The notes: generated by a model not told the origin, from the letters alone. 64,000 bases of DNA from a bacterium (GCA_029565675.1 JAKQNP010000009.1:1-64000); one strand, 5' to 3'. Numbered from the stretch's first letter, positions 8,904 through 18,816 are shown. Translations and numbers: made by a program.

Positions 8904-10397
8904 ATGATCCCGATCCGCAGCCTGTCGCGTGCTGTTCTGTGGAATCATCTGACCAAAATATCCGGCTATGGACTGGACTTTGTATTGTCCGTCGTGCTGG
9001 CTCGGGGATTGGGCAACCACCTGTTCGGGGTCTATTCGGAACTCTATAATTTCATCTTTCTCTTCTCTCTCTTTTCCATCATGGGCATGGACACATCGGT
9101 CAATGTCTTTTTGCCGATTTTTAAAAATGACTCTTTGCAGGTGTCCGGGTTTTTAAAACAAACACTCGTTCGCCTGCTGTCGAGTTCTTTGTTGACTTGC
9201 CTGGCCGTCATCATCGCCAGAACCTATTTGGGTCGACTGGTTCAGTCGGAACAACTGCCATCGCTGCTCGGCGTTGCGGCTGTTTTTCTGCTGTTCTACA
9301 ATCTTCAGGTCTTTTGGCAGGCGGTGTTGACGAGTTTTTATGCGACAAGATTTCTGTTTTTTGTCAATACGCTGTTTAAATCGATGATGATCGTTGTTGC
9401 TGTGGTTGTGTTGAACAACCGGGTGGATCTCTATCGATTGATGCTCTCCTTTGCACTGATCTATTTTATTGTAGTTCTGTTCTATATGCTGAAAATCAAG
9501 CGCAAGGTTTCCGGCAAGTCGATAAAAGTTGATTTGGCTGCTTTTTCCCGATTTGGCTGGAAAGCCTGGTTGATCAATTTTGTCAATTATTTCCTCGGCC
9601 GCTATTCCGATATTCTGTTGATGGGAATTCTGGGTGTCAGCAAGGCGAGCATCGGTTGCTACCATATCGCTTTTACGCTTTCGATGGCGCTTTCGTATAT
9701 GTTTACCGCCGGTTTGACCGGGGTGATGTTGACCGCTTTTGCAGAAATGCACCAGAGCCATTCTTCAGACCTGTTAAAGAAGAGCTGGTCGACGATATGC
9801 AAGTTCATGATTTTTGTTTGTACGCCGGTTTTTGTTTTTGCCCAGATCAATGCGCGGACGATAATTCCGCTGCTCTATTCTTCTGATTATCAAGAAAGCA
9901 TTGTTTTGTTTCAGGCTTTTTCATCGATCTATTTAATTTCTGTTGTCATGGGCGGCGGATTGAATTCAACGGTTTTGTATGCTGTCAGAAAAGAAAATCT
10001 GATTCTGATAAGCCGGGTCATTCTGGGATTGTTGAATGTCGGATTGAACCTGATTCTGATTCCGCCCTACCAGGCTCTGGGCGCCGTGATCGCCACCGGC
10101 ATCTCCCTGGTCTTGACGATCCTCGTTGAACTTGTGGTGTTGATTCGGGTGGTCGGGGTTCGATTTCCGGCCAAATTTCTTTCTCAGATTCTCATCGCGG
10201 TTGGCGGTGCGGCAGCGGTCAGTTGGAAAGCGGTTCCTGCAGAAAATGGCGTGCAGTTGATTTTCCACGGAGTGGTTTTCTCTATCGCAGCAATCGTTCT
10301 GCTGGTGTGGATGAAACCGTTCGCAAAGAGCGAAGTCGACCATCTCGCCCGGATGAATTCTGTTGTCGGCAAGTTGGTAAACCTTTTTTCCAGATGA
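8904..10397 (+). CDS. Wzx-like flippase / polysaccharide transporter (MVF/MATE superfamily)
   Basis: 497 aa with about 12-14 hydrophobic segments across its length and few polar stretches. The start (RAVLWNHLTKISGYGLDFVL) is typical of RfbX/Wzx-type transporters. Such proteins flip undecaprenyl-diphosphate-linked repeat units across the inner membrane. It follows the Wzi-like gene by ten bases and precedes methyltransferase and glycosyltransferase genes, as expected for a Wzx/Wzy locus. The transported glycan cannot be read from the sequence. Confidence 0.88.
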   Translation: MIPIRSLSRAVLWNHLTKISGYGLDFVLSVVLARGLGNHLFGVYSELYNFIFLFSLFSIMGMDTSVNVFLPIFKNDSLQVSGFLKQTLVRLLSSSLLTCLAVIIARTYLGRLVQSEQLPSLLGVAAVFLLFYNLQVFWQAVLTSFYATRFLFFVNTLFKSMMIVVAVVVLNNRVDLYRLMLSFALIYFIVVLFYMLKIKRKVSGKSIKVDLAAFSRFGWKAWLINFVNYFLGRYSDILLMGILGVSKASIGCYHIAFTLSMALSYMFTAGLTGVMLTAFAEMHQSHSSDLLKKSWSTICKFMIFVCTPVFVFAQINARTIIPLLYSSDYQESIVLFQAFSSIYLISVVMGGGLNSTVLYAVRKENLILISRVILGLLNVGLNLILIPPYQALGAVIATGISLVLTILVELVVLIRVVGVRFPAKFLSQILIAVGGAAAVSWKAVPAENGVQLIFHGVVFSIAAIVLLVWMKPFAKSEVDHLARMNSVVGKLVNLFSR

Positions 10398-10403
10398 GCA
10401 TCG

Positions 10404-11255
10404 ATGGATAAAAAAGAATTGCGAAATCAATTATCCGACTATTACTCCACGTCGACCGGATATTTGGCTGGTCTGCAGGAAAAGGGGCCGACCTATTTCC
10501 GCCATTACATGGAAATGGTCAGCAATCTGGCCAAAGAAGAATCCATGATTCTCGATCTGGGCTGCGGCCCGGGCATTTCGACGCGGTTGCTGAAAAGCAG
10601 GTTCGGCAACACTTTTGGTGCAGACCTCTCTTTCTTGTTCGTGCAGAGCGATGGCGACGGCGATAAAATCGTCTGCGATGCCCACGATCTTCCCGTCAGC
10701 GACAACTCTCTCGATCTCGTCGCTTCCTTTGAATTCATCGAACACATTTGTGATGCTGAAAAAGTGCTCGACGAGATGGTGCGGAGCGTCAAATCAGACG
10801 GCACGATTCTCATCATGAGCCCCAACCTGTACTCTCCCTTGATACCGGTGAAGGCTCTGCTGTCCTATTTGCATGGCCAGAAAAGATCTTCTCCGTGGAC
10901 GTCCACATTTTTCTCGATTTTCAGCCGATTTTTTTATAATCTGTCAATGATTGTGGTGCGCAAAGCGGATCCGAACCCCCGCTTTCGCTATCGCACACCG
11001 GATCTGTCACCGCGGGCTGACCAGGGCGGCGATTTTGACAGCGTCTTTATGGCCAATCCGTTGGACATCAGCAAATACCTCAGGCGCAGGGGGTGCCGCA
11101 TTCTATCGACCAGCATTGGCCAGAGCAGAGCCGGCAAACTCATCTCCAGGTACTTGCCCTCTTTCGCCACCGGGATGGTCATCATCGCCGAAAAGAGGGG
11201 AGAAGGGGTGCAGAACAAGCTGAAAAGCAGGATTGATGGGCAGTCGCGGCGCTGA
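10404..11255 (+). CDS. Class I SAM-dependent methyltransferase (polysaccharide locus)
   Basis: 283 aa. The SAM-binding motif I is ILDLGCGPGIST near residue 50, followed by DLPVSDNSLDLVASFEFIEHI, the post-II motif of the methyltransferase-11 family. The C-terminal half (from about residue 140) is a variable lid with two hydrophobic stretches. It lies six bases after the flippase and overlaps the next gene's start, so it belongs to the operon and probably methylates a sugar or lipid-linked intermediate. The target is unknown. Confidence 0.85.
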   Translation: MDKKELRNQLSDYYSTSTGYLAGLQEKGPTYFRHYMEMVSNLAKEESMILDLGCGPGISTRLLKSRFGNTFGADLSFLFVQSDGDGDKIVCDAHDLPVSDNSLDLVASFEFIEHICDAEKVLDEMVRSVKSDGTILIMSPNLYSPLIPVKALLSYLHGQKRSSPWTSTFFSIFSRFFYNLSMIVVRKADPNPRFRYRTPDLSPRADQGGDFDSVFMANPLDISKYLRRRGCRILSTSIGQSRAGKLISRYLPSFATGMVIIAEKRGEGVQNKLKSRIDGQSRR

Positions 11256-12111
11256 TGTTATCTGCAGAAAGGCAAGCGTGAGCGAGGTTGATCTGACAAT
11301 TGCGTATCGAGTCTATCCGCATGTTTCAAAGACGCCGGCGATCTATCCCGAGGATAAATACAAGCTCGCCGAGTTCTGTGTTCGTTCGCTGAAAAAATCC
11401 CTTGGCGATTTGCGGGTCAAGATCATCGTGTTGCTGGACAATTGCCCTGCAGAGTATCGCGCGATGTTCAGAAAGCATTTCAGCGATGACTCACTGGTCT
11501 TCATTGAATTGCCGGGTATCGGCAACCGCGGAACCTTCCTCCGCCAGATCGACGAATTGCTCCGTCAGGAGTTTTCCGAACTGGTCTATTTTGCCGAGGA
11601 TGATTATTTTTATCTCGAGGGTCAATTTCATGAAATGGTGTCGTTCATCCAGAGCCGCAGCGATGTGCATTTCGTAACACCTTATGATCATCCAGCCTAT
11701 TACCGGGAGGTTTACCATCAGCCGTCTGCAGGAATCGAAGTTGCTGGCGCCAGGTATTGGAAACGCGCTCGCTCCACCTGTCTGACCTTCCTTACGACCA
11801 AAAAGGAGCTGAAAAAGTGTGAAAAAATCATGAAAAGCTACAACGACGGCAATCATGATTATGGGATCTGGATGGCAGTGACCAAATTCGACGGGTTGAA
11901 CGCCATCGCTTTGTTGCAGGTGCTCTTGCAGGATTGTGGATTTTTGAAAAAATTCATCTCGACGATCTACTTTGGTTGGCGGCACCTGCTTTTTGCGAAA
12001 AAAATGCTCCTCTGGTCGCCTATACCGACAATTGCAACTCATCTCGAAAAAGAGTGTCTGGCGCCCGGAATTGAGTGGCATAAATATTTCGCTACAGCAA
12101 AAGGAGCATGA
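11236..12111 (+). CDS. Putative GT-A glycosyltransferase-like protein
   Basis: About 291 aa. It opens with DLTIAYRVYP, a Rossmann-like strand, and contains LVYFAEDDYFYLEG near residue 120, where an acidic cluster resembles the DxD metal site of GT-A enzymes. It has no signal peptide. The start is ambiguous: ATG 11236 (used here, overlapping the methyltransferase by 20 bases) or GTG 11278 behind AGAAAGG, which begins right before the conserved part. Context among polysaccharide genes supports a sugar transferase, but I do not recognise a defined subfamily. Confidence 0.65.
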   Translation: MGSRGADVICRKASVSEVDLTIAYRVYPHVSKTPAIYPEDKYKLAEFCVRSLKKSLGDLRVKIIVLLDNCPAEYRAMFRKHFSDDSLVFIELPGIGNRGTFLRQIDELLRQEFSELVYFAEDDYFYLEGQFHEMVSFIQSRSDVHFVTPYDHPAYYREVYHQPSAGIEVAGARYWKRARSTCLTFLTTKKELKKCEKIMKSYNDGNHDYGIWMAVTKFDGLNAIALLQVLLQDCGFLKKFISTIYFGWRHLLFAKKMLLWSPIPTIATHLEKECLAPGIEWHKYFATAKGA

Positions 12112-12121
12112 GAAAACAGGA

Positions 12122-13048
12122 ATGGCCGCGGTTTTTTGCAAAATATGTCGTTCCGATCAGACTGAATTTCTGTTTGAAAAGAATGGCTTTGATCTCTATT
12201 CCTGTGCGCAATGCCGGGTAGTTTTTGCTTATAATGAACTCTCGCAAAGCCAACTGGAGGAATTGTTAGGTTCGCTCTACTCAGAGCCGTATTTTTCGCT
12301 ACAAAAAGAACCGCAACATGGGAATCTGGGCTATCAGACCGATTATTTTTCCCAGAAGAAAGAAGAAAAATACCGTTTTGCCGCGCGCATGTTGAAACAG
12401 ATCGACAGGATCAAACCTCAGATGGGACGGATGCTGGATGTCGGATGTGCTGCCGGATTTTTTCTGCATGCCGCAAAACAGCGCGGTTGGCAAACAGTTG
12501 GGATTGAATTGTCGCAGACCGCTGCTGCTTTTGCTCGCGATCAATTTGGTCTGGATGTGGTTGTCGGAACATTGGAAACCACAGAAATGGGATCGGCATC
12601 TTTTGATGTGATAACCGCCTGGGATGTGATCGAGCACGTGACCGATCCGCAGAAATTTGCGCAAGCCGCCGCTCGATTGCTCAAGCACGACGGGATTTTG
12701 GTGCTCGGGACGCCAAACGCGGGCGCTTTGGCCGCTCGCCTGCGCGGCAAAGCATGGAAGATTTACAAACCACCGGAACATCTATTTTATTTCAATCCAG
12801 GCTCGCTGCGCTATTTGCTGAAAGCTTATTTTGGAATTCTCAAAATCAAAAATTCACCGGCGCCGCCGACGCGGATTTATGGATCTCTGTTCAAAAAAGC
12901 GAAATATGCCGCTTATCGGATTTTTGATGCTGCAGCAACATTTTTGCAGCACAGCGAATACCTGGTTGCCTGCGCATCCTTTCCAGAGCTGACCAAAAGA
13001 ATTGATGCCGAGTTTACCGCCGAGTCGAAAACTCGTAACCGAGATTAA
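12122..13048 (+). CDS. SAM methyltransferase with N-terminal zinc-ribbon
   Basis: 308 aa. The N-terminus carries two CxxC pairs (CKIC and CAQC, 22 residues apart), a zinc-ribbon seen in sugar-modifying methyltransferases. The SAM domain follows with MLDVGCAAGFFL (motif I), VGIELS, and FDVITAWDVIEHV (post-II). The frame is open upstream to 11972, but that part overlaps the preceding glycosyltransferase, so ATG 12122 is preferred. Likely methylates a nucleotide sugar or terminal glycan residue; specificity is unknown. Confidence 0.85.
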   Translation: MAAVFCKICRSDQTEFLFEKNGFDLYSCAQCRVVFAYNELSQSQLEELLGSLYSEPYFSLQKEPQHGNLGYQTDYFSQKKEEKYRFAARMLKQIDRIKPQMGRMLDVGCAAGFFLHAAKQRGWQTVGIELSQTAAAFARDQFGLDVVVGTLETTEMGSASFDVITAWDVIEHVTDPQKFAQAAARLLKHDGILVLGTPNAGALAARLRGKAWKIYKPPEHLFYFNPGSLRYLLKAYFGILKIKNSPAPPTRIYGSLFKKAKYAAYRIFDAAATFLQHSEYLVACASFPELTKRIDAEFTAESKTRNRD

Positions 13049-13056
13049 AAACAGCC

Positions 13057-14211
13057 ATGACCATAGAGATTTTTTCGATCAATTTTCATCTTTTTGAATT
13101 GCCGTTCATTGTTTTTTTACTCGGCGCCGCTATATGGCGGCTGCTGCAGGAGGGTACTGCGGTGCAGTTGTCGGACGCCAAACCTGTCCGGCTGTTTTTT
13201 GTTTTGCTCATCGTTTACATTTTTTTGGTGCAGTTGTCCATCGTCAACGCGATTGCCCCGATCATGGTTTTCAAATCGGTGTTCAAATGGTTGGAGGTGT
13301 TGCTGGTCACCCTGTTGGTGTTTTTCTATGTTTCTGATCAGCAAAAATTCAAAAATATTTATTGGTTTCTTTTCTGGTTCAATTTTAGCGGTCTTGCATA
13401 TATATATATACAAATCATAATGGGCAACAAAAATATCTTGGAATATCGTCTGTTTTCTTCATTTCAATTTGTTCTAGTTTATGGTATGATTTTTCCAATC
13501 TATCTTAAAACTTTTAAGAAAGCTCTTTTAATTTTATTATTGATAATCACAACCGCGATTATGTTATCTCTTTCTCGACTTCTTTATTTATCTGCATTTA
13601 TTGTAACAATCGTTTCTCTTTGGCATTTTTCACATAAAAGACGCCAAGTCGCAATACTATTTTTTCCATTCATTACACTTTTATTATTTATCACTATCAG
13701 GTACCCAGAAGTCTTTAGCCGTTTATTTACCTTTTTTTCTCCAAAGTCCGGATCAAATCAGGAAAGGATGACACTTTTTTGGCTTAGTCTTTTAGCATTT
13801 TCACAGCATCCATTCATTGGAATAGGTTCATTAAATTTCCAAGATTTTTATGAAAAAGCAGGAATTCCTTTTGGCTACTCTGTTGAAAATTTATTCCAAC
13901 TTCCAAATCCGCACAACACGTTTCTGCAAATCGCTGCTGAAGAGGGTGTTTTTGCCTTGTTGGTTTTTTCTGCATTGGTTTTATTGGGATTCTATTTGTT
14001 GAACAAGCATTCCAAACGGCGAATTATTTCGACTGATTATATGTGCGGTCTGCAAAATTTCTATCTGATTCTTTTTTTTACTCTGTTTGTCGGTTTTATC
14101 TCTTTTCAAAACAGGATTAATCTGTCTGTGATCTGGGGGATTGCTCTGGCGCTGTTGCGATTCAGCGACCAGAAGATAATTGCGAATCGGGAAACAAAGG
14201 ACGATGCATAA
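13057..14211 (+). CDS. O-antigen polymerase/ligase-like membrane protein (Wzy/WaaL family)
   Basis: 384 aa with at least ten hydrophobic segments. The signature NPHNTFLQIAAEEG, with a His before an H-N-x2-L-x5-E-x-G pattern, lies in the large loop near residue 285, as in O-antigen ligases and polymerases. It should join lipid-linked repeat units in the periplasm. The middle of the gene (about 13380-13920) is strongly AT-rich: a hand count of 13501-13560 gives 14 G+C of 60, against 35 of 60 at 13141-13200. Both ends match the GC-rich neighbours. The reading frame is intact, so this looks like a recombinant gene rather than a broken one. Confidence 0.85.
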   Translation: MTIEIFSINFHLFELPFIVFLLGAAIWRLLQEGTAVQLSDAKPVRLFFVLLIVYIFLVQLSIVNAIAPIMVFKSVFKWLEVLLVTLLVFFYVSDQQKFKNIYWFLFWFNFSGLAYIYIQIIMGNKNILEYRLFSSFQFVLVYGMIFPIYLKTFKKALLILLLIITTAIMLSLSRLLYLSAFIVTIVSLWHFSHKRRQVAILFFPFITLLLFITIRYPEVFSRLFTFFSPKSGSNQERMTLFWLSLLAFSQHPFIGIGSLNFQDFYEKAGIPFGYSVENLFQLPNPHNTFLQIAAEEGVFALLVFSALVLLGFYLLNKHSKRRIISTDYMCGLQNFYLILFFTLFVGFISFQNRINLSVIWGIALALLRFSDQKIIANRETKDDA

Positions 14212-15535
14212 CTCATTCTGGCGACAATTCCTGGTTATCCTGGTTTTGGCTGCACTTTTGCGCCTTATCTTTTTAGCAGTGATCATCCCTCACCCTGAAC
14301 GAACGGTCAGACGCGACACACCAACCTATGTGCGGCCGGCTGAAAATATCCTGAACGGCTTGCCGTTCAGCGAGCCCGGCATCGAATGCGCTCGCCGAAC
14401 ACCGGTTTACCCGCTGTTTTTAGCCGCCGTGTTCAAGGTTCTTGGCCATTCACTTTTGGCCGTGGCTGCGGTACAAATTATGCTCAGCGTGCTCTCTGTT
14501 GCTCTGCTCTTTTTTCTCGCCAGGTTGTTCGCCCCCGAACGCGCAGCCCTGTTTGCCGCTCTGTTGTTCGCTCTCAGTCTGAACAGCATCGTTTATTCGA
14601 TCTATATTCTCAGCGAAACTCTCTTCACTTTATTATTTCTTTCTATGGTGTTCGTTCTGGTTGTTTTCGCTCACAGGCAGAACTTGCAGTGGATTTTTAT
14701 TGCTGGCATTTTTACCGGACTGGCGATCTTGTGCCGCCCTCTTGGCCAGTTTCTTCCTGTGGTGATAACCGGATGGATCCTTCTGATCGGAGGAAATTTT
14801 CGCAATAAAATCAAAACACTGGTACTCTACCTGTTACCGATCCTGCTTCTGGTTTTACCATGGATGGTTCGCAATCAAAAGGCATGCGGAACCTTTACCA
14901 TTTCCACCATTTCGAGCTATAATTTATTGTTTACTTATGCCGTCGCTTTGGAAGCAGACTTGACAGATCAAAATGAAGAGACGATAAGAGAGAAAATCAG
15001 ACAAAAATTCATGCAGACCATGTCCCCGCCGACTAAAGAATCCGATGCAGCACGTGCAGCCCGGCTGCAAAAGGAATGGGCGTGGGAAATCATTAAAAAA
15101 CATCCTTTTCGCTATGCGAAAATTCACCTGGCTGGATTGCCGCATACTTTCTTGCCCAATATCACCGATCTCTTTGAAATAGCCGGCGCAACTGCCGGTG
15201 GTAAAGGGACTCTGGCTATTCTCAATCGCGATGGTTTGTTTGCTGCAGTCAGGCACTATTTTGCCGGTCGAATTGAGCTTTTGTTTTTTGCCGTACCCTT
15301 TGTTCTCGTTTTGTTTACGACCTATTTATGCATGATTTTCGGATTTTTTCGCTCTCTTTCCAGGCAAAAATTCGCGTTGCTGTTTTTGTTGATCGTTCCG
15401 TCATTGTTGTTGCTCATCTCTTCAGGCCCGGCATCCGTGCCCCGTTTCCGCGCCCCGGTCATGCCGATCATCTGCCTTTTTGCCGGCATCGGCCTGGACG
15501 CTCTGGTGCTGAAATACAAAGTCAAGAACCATTGA
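14204..15535 (+). CDS. GT39/ArnT-like membrane glycosyltransferase (PMT_2 family)
   Basis: 443 aa with about ten membrane segments. The first periplasmic loop has RRDTPTYVRPAENI and ARRTPVYPLFLA, which match the acidic DxP loop and RxPxYP motif of GT39/ArnT-type transferases. These use polyprenyl-phosphate-linked sugars in the periplasm to modify proteins, lipid A or polysaccharide. ATG 14204 has AAAGG just upstream; a TTG at 14180 is possible but less likely. It overlaps the polymerase gene by eight bases. Confidence 0.82.
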   Translation: MHNSFWRQFLVILVLAALLRLIFLAVIIPHPERTVRRDTPTYVRPAENILNGLPFSEPGIECARRTPVYPLFLAAVFKVLGHSLLAVAAVQIMLSVLSVALLFFLARLFAPERAALFAALLFALSLNSIVYSIYILSETLFTLLFLSMVFVLVVFAHRQNLQWIFIAGIFTGLAILCRPLGQFLPVVITGWILLIGGNFRNKIKTLVLYLLPILLLVLPWMVRNQKACGTFTISTISSYNLLFTYAVALEADLTDQNEETIREKIRQKFMQTMSPPTKESDAARAARLQKEWAWEIIKKHPFRYAKIHLAGLPHTFLPNITDLFEIAGATAGGKGTLAILNRDGLFAAVRHYFAGRIELLFFAVPFVLVLFTTYLCMIFGFFRSLSRQKFALLFLLIVPSLLLLISSGPASVPRFRAPVMPIICLFAGIGLDALVLKYKVKNH

Positions 15536-15554
15536 TCCTCTGCAGGCATAGCTT

Positions 15555-16454
15555 ATGATTTCGGTGATCATTGTCAGCTGGAACACGCGGGAATTGACTC
15601 TGCGCTGTCTGCAGTCGGTCTGCCGCCATTTTCAAGGCGAGTTCGAGATCATTTTGGTCGACAACGCCTCGAGCGATGATACCCTGGCAGCAGTCAAAGA
15701 ACAGTTTCCGCTGGTCGAAATCATCGCCAATGATCGGAATCGCGGCTATGCGCAAGCCAACAATCAGGCCATTCACCGCGTCCGGGGTGATCTGGTGTTG
15801 CTCCTGAATTCGGATTGCCAAATCACGACCGCCGGGTCGGACCAGGAGCTCACCCGCTATTTCTCCGTTCATCCGGAATGCGGAGTGGCGGGTGCTTTGC
15901 TGTTCTTGCCAAACGGCGACCTGCAGACCGACAAGCGCGTGTTCAATACCGCAGCCCGGGTTTTTCTGACGCAAATCTGTTTTCTCGATGCGCTGCGCAA
16001 CAAAAAACCGCCTTCTTCAAGCGAGGCCTACGAGACTGATTATGTTGACGGCGCGTTTCTGTGTGCGAGAAAAGAACTCTTTCAGCAGGTTGGTCTGCTG
16101 GATGAAAGCTTTTTCATGTATGCCGAAGATATGGAGTGGTGCGCCCGCGTTAAGGCCCGTGGTTGGGCGATACACGTCTTGCCGACACTTGCGGTTGTAC
16201 ATCACCATGCGCAAAGCGCGAAAAAAGACTATTGCCGTATGTTGCTGCACAATGCGGTAAACAACTGCCGGTTTATCCGCCTGACCCAGGGCAGGGGAGC
16301 GGCTCATCTTGCCTATGCATTCTATCTCGGCGGTATGCTGATCCGCGTTTTTCTCTCTGTAGTGCGTCGAAACGGCCTGGCCAGGGACTATTGGTGCGGT
16401 TTCAGGACCACCTTTGCGAATTGGAAACATCTGCATGCGCGTTTCAACTGGTAA
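15555..16454 (+). CDS. Family 2 glycosyltransferase (rhamnosyltransferase-like)
   Basis: 299 aa. Classic GT2 start SVIIVSWNTRELTLRCL, then ILVDNASSDDT and LLLNSDCQI as the nucleotide-sugar and DxD-like sites. MYAEDMEWCARVKARGW matches the acceptor-side ED motif of WbbL-type rhamnosyltransferases. A short C-terminal hydrophobic segment could touch the membrane. The enzyme would add one sugar to the undecaprenyl-linked unit in the cytoplasm. Its end overlaps the next glycosyltransferase start by 20 bases. Confidence 0.9.
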   Translation: MISVIIVSWNTRELTLRCLQSVCRHFQGEFEIILVDNASSDDTLAAVKEQFPLVEIIANDRNRGYAQANNQAIHRVRGDLVLLLNSDCQITTAGSDQELTRYFSVHPECGVAGALLFLPNGDLQTDKRVFNTAARVFLTQICFLDALRNKKPPSSSEAYETDYVDGAFLCARKELFQQVGLLDESFFMYAEDMEWCARVKARGWAIHVLPTLAVVHHHAQSAKKDYCRMLLHNAVNNCRFIRLTQGRGAAHLAYAFYLGGMLIRVFLSVVRRNGLARDYWCGFRTTFANWKHLHARFNW

Positions 16455-17589
16455 AAAACAGATCATCGCGGTCAGCGCACTTTTGGCCGACATCCCGGGC
16501 GGCGTAAACGCCTATATCCGCAATCTGTGTTCGGGTTTGTCCAGCTGGACCGATCGATTCGATTTCATCCTATTCACCAACCCGCGTTCAGGCGGCCCCA
16601 TCCCCGATTGGCCCAATACCGTGCCTTTTCCCCTGTGGCGCTCCAACCCGATTTCCAGGATTATTCAGGAGCGGTTGACATGGCCGCGATTGATAAAAAG
16701 GCACCATATCGATCTCTTTCATTCACCGGTATCCTATATCCCTCCGGGAGTGAAGGTGCCGGCTGTATTCACGGTTCACGATTTGCGCGCATTTCATTTT
16801 CCCCAAACCTATCAAAAACTGCGGGTTTTGTTTTTACAGCGACAAATTCCGCACTCAATCTCGCAGGCGCAGCGCATCATCGCCGTCTCCGATTATACCC
16901 GCAACGATTTGATCCGCCTGTTTTCCGTGCCGGCGGAAAAGATCGTCACCATCCATGAAGGCATCGACTCCAAAAAGTACCAAACTCCGACGATGAACCG
17001 CGATGCGATTCTGCATAAATTTCAACTTCCAGGGCGCTACCTGCTGGCTGTCGGCCATTTGGAACCGCGTAAAAATTATGTCCGCCTCTTCCGCGCCCTT
17101 GCCCTATTGCGCGATCGTTTTCGCATCGATTTGCCGCTGGTCGTGTGCGGCCGCAAAAATTGGCAGGTGGATGAAATTCAAAAGGAGATCGACCGACTGC
17201 ACCTTGCCGACCAGGTGCGGTTGTTCGGCGCTGTGGATGAAGCGGATTTAATCGGCTTGTATCAATCCGCATTTATTTTTATATTTCCTTCGCTATTCGA
17301 GGGATTCGGCTTTCCGCCCCTCGAAAGCATGGCTGCCGGGGTACCGGTGGTTGCTTCCAATACCACCAGCATACCTGAAGTGTGCGGAGACGCAGCCCTC
17401 TATTTCGATCCCCATGACGAAGAAGAGATGGCGGAACGCATTTATCAATTGATCGACGATCCACAACTCTATAAACTGCAAGTCGTTAAGGGAAACGAAA
17501 ACATCAAGAGATTTTCCTGGGAACGCTGTGTGCGGGAAACCGTAAACCTCTATCACAATGCTTTGGAAACCGCGGAGATCGGTGCTTGA
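16435..17589 (+). CDS. Family 4 glycosyltransferase (mannosyltransferase-like)
   Basis: 384 aa, GT-B fold. N-terminal domain with VNAYIRNLCSGL; the C-terminal domain begins near YLLAVGHLEPRKNY and contains the EX7E motif in SLFEGFGFPPLESMAAG, which binds the nucleotide sugar. This arrangement is typical of retaining GT4 enzymes adding mannose or similar sugars. ATG 16435 is chosen over TTG 16414 because the shorter protein starts right before the first Rossmann strand. It overlaps the GT2 gene, so the two are coupled. Confidence 0.9.
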   Translation: MRVSTGKKQIIAVSALLADIPGGVNAYIRNLCSGLSSWTDRFDFILFTNPRSGGPIPDWPNTVPFPLWRSNPISRIIQERLTWPRLIKRHHIDLFHSPVSYIPPGVKVPAVFTVHDLRAFHFPQTYQKLRVLFLQRQIPHSISQAQRIIAVSDYTRNDLIRLFSVPAEKIVTIHEGIDSKKYQTPTMNRDAILHKFQLPGRYLLAVGHLEPRKNYVRLFRALALLRDRFRIDLPLVVCGRKNWQVDEIQKEIDRLHLADQVRLFGAVDEADLIGLYQSAFIFIFPSLFEGFGFPPLESMAAGVPVVASNTTSIPEVCGDAALYFDPHDEEEMAERIYQLIDDPQLYKLQVVKGNENIKRFSWERCVRETVNLYHNALETAEIGA

Positions 17590-17643
17590 TTTTATTTGGC
17601 AGCTTTTGATCATCCTTTGACTCTGTTGGAATGAAAAGCAGCA

Positions 17644-18816
17644 ATGATTAAAATAGTGCGCATCCAATCCCGAATCTGTATCGGCGGTCCGGCATTGCAC
17701 ACCGAGATCCTCACTACCTATTTGCCTGGCGAGCGTTACCAAACGATATTGGTCGGCGGTCAGCTGCAGGAACACGAACAGGACCTTTTTCGCTCGCTGC
17801 GCGAAAAAAAGCTCGATGTTCGTTTGTTGCCGGAAATGAAACGCGATCTTTCGCTATCAGATGATCTACAAGCCATCTGGAAACTGATTTGCCTGATCAA
17901 AAAAGAAAAACCTCAGATCGTTCATACCCACACAGCCAAGGCGGGGACCCTGGGACGTATTGCCGCGCTGATTTGCGGTGTGCCTGTTGTGGTCCACACC
18001 TTCCATGGTCATGTTTTTTATGGCTATTTCTCTCCTCTAAAAACCCGGCTGTTCATTCTCGTAGAAAGAGTGCTGTCTCTGATGAGCGATCAGATCATCG
18101 CCATCAGCGAATCCCAGGCCGCGGATCTTGTCCAGAAATATAAAGTGGTCTCCTCGAAAAAGGTCAGCGTGATTCGTCTGGGTTTTCATCTGCAACGCTA
18201 TCAATCTGACCGCTCGCCATGGCTGAAGAAGCAGCTGGGGATCGGGACTGACAGCGCGCTCGCCGCGGTAATCGGCCGGCTCGTGCCAATCAAAAATTTA
18301 CCGATGGCCATTGGGGCTATCAAGCTTTTGGTCGACCGGGGAAGAGATGTTCATCTCTGCATCGTTGGCGACGGCGATGAACACGAACGTCTGAATCGGC
18401 TGGTGCAGGAATCCGAATTGCAGGATCGTGTGCATTTTATGGGTTGGATAACAGAGATAAATAGGGTATATTGTGGAATAGATATGCTTTTACAGAGTTC
18501 GCTGAATGAAGGTACTCCGATTTCGATCCTGGAGGCGATGGCGGCAAAAGTGCCGGTGATCTCCACTCCGGTCGGTGGGGTTCCGGATTTGATCCAGGAA
18601 GGCATTTCCGGATTTTTGTGCGAGACGGACAATCCCCACGACATGGCGCGTCAAATCGATTTTGTTCTGCAAAATCCACGGATCGTTGGAACCGTGACCG
18701 CCAACGCCAAGGAATTCGTGCTGAAAAACTATGACTATTCACGCCTCATCGGGGATATCGATTCTTTGTATCAAAAATTGGCTTTGCTAAAGCTGCCGAC
18801 CGAATTTTCCTGTTGA
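17644..18816 (+). CDS. Family 4 glycosyltransferase
   Basis: 390 aa, GT-B fold. N-terminal motif RIQSRICIGGPALHTEIL; VHTHTAKAGTLGRIAA and VHTFHGHVFYGYFS are typical of GT4 enzymes of WcaL/PglA-like type. The C-terminal domain carries VIGRLVPIKN and the EX7E site in SLNEGTPISILEAMA. It is the last gene of the first run, 54 bases after the preceding transferase. A new promoter follows its stop. Probably adds one sugar of the repeat unit. Confidence 0.9.
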   Translation: MIKIVRIQSRICIGGPALHTEILTTYLPGERYQTILVGGQLQEHEQDLFRSLREKKLDVRLLPEMKRDLSLSDDLQAIWKLICLIKKEKPQIVHTHTAKAGTLGRIAALICGVPVVVHTFHGHVFYGYFSPLKTRLFILVERVLSLMSDQIIAISESQAADLVQKYKVVSSKKVSVIRLGFHLQRYQSDRSPWLKKQLGIGTDSALAAVIGRLVPIKNLPMAIGAIKLLVDRGRDVHLCIVGDGDEHERLNRLVQESELQDRVHFMGWITEINRVYCGIDMLLQSSLNEGTPISILEAMAAKVPVISTPVGGVPDLIQEGISGFLCETDNPHDMARQIDFVLQNPRIVGTVTANAKEFVLKNYDYSRLIGDIDSLYQKLALLKLPTEFSC

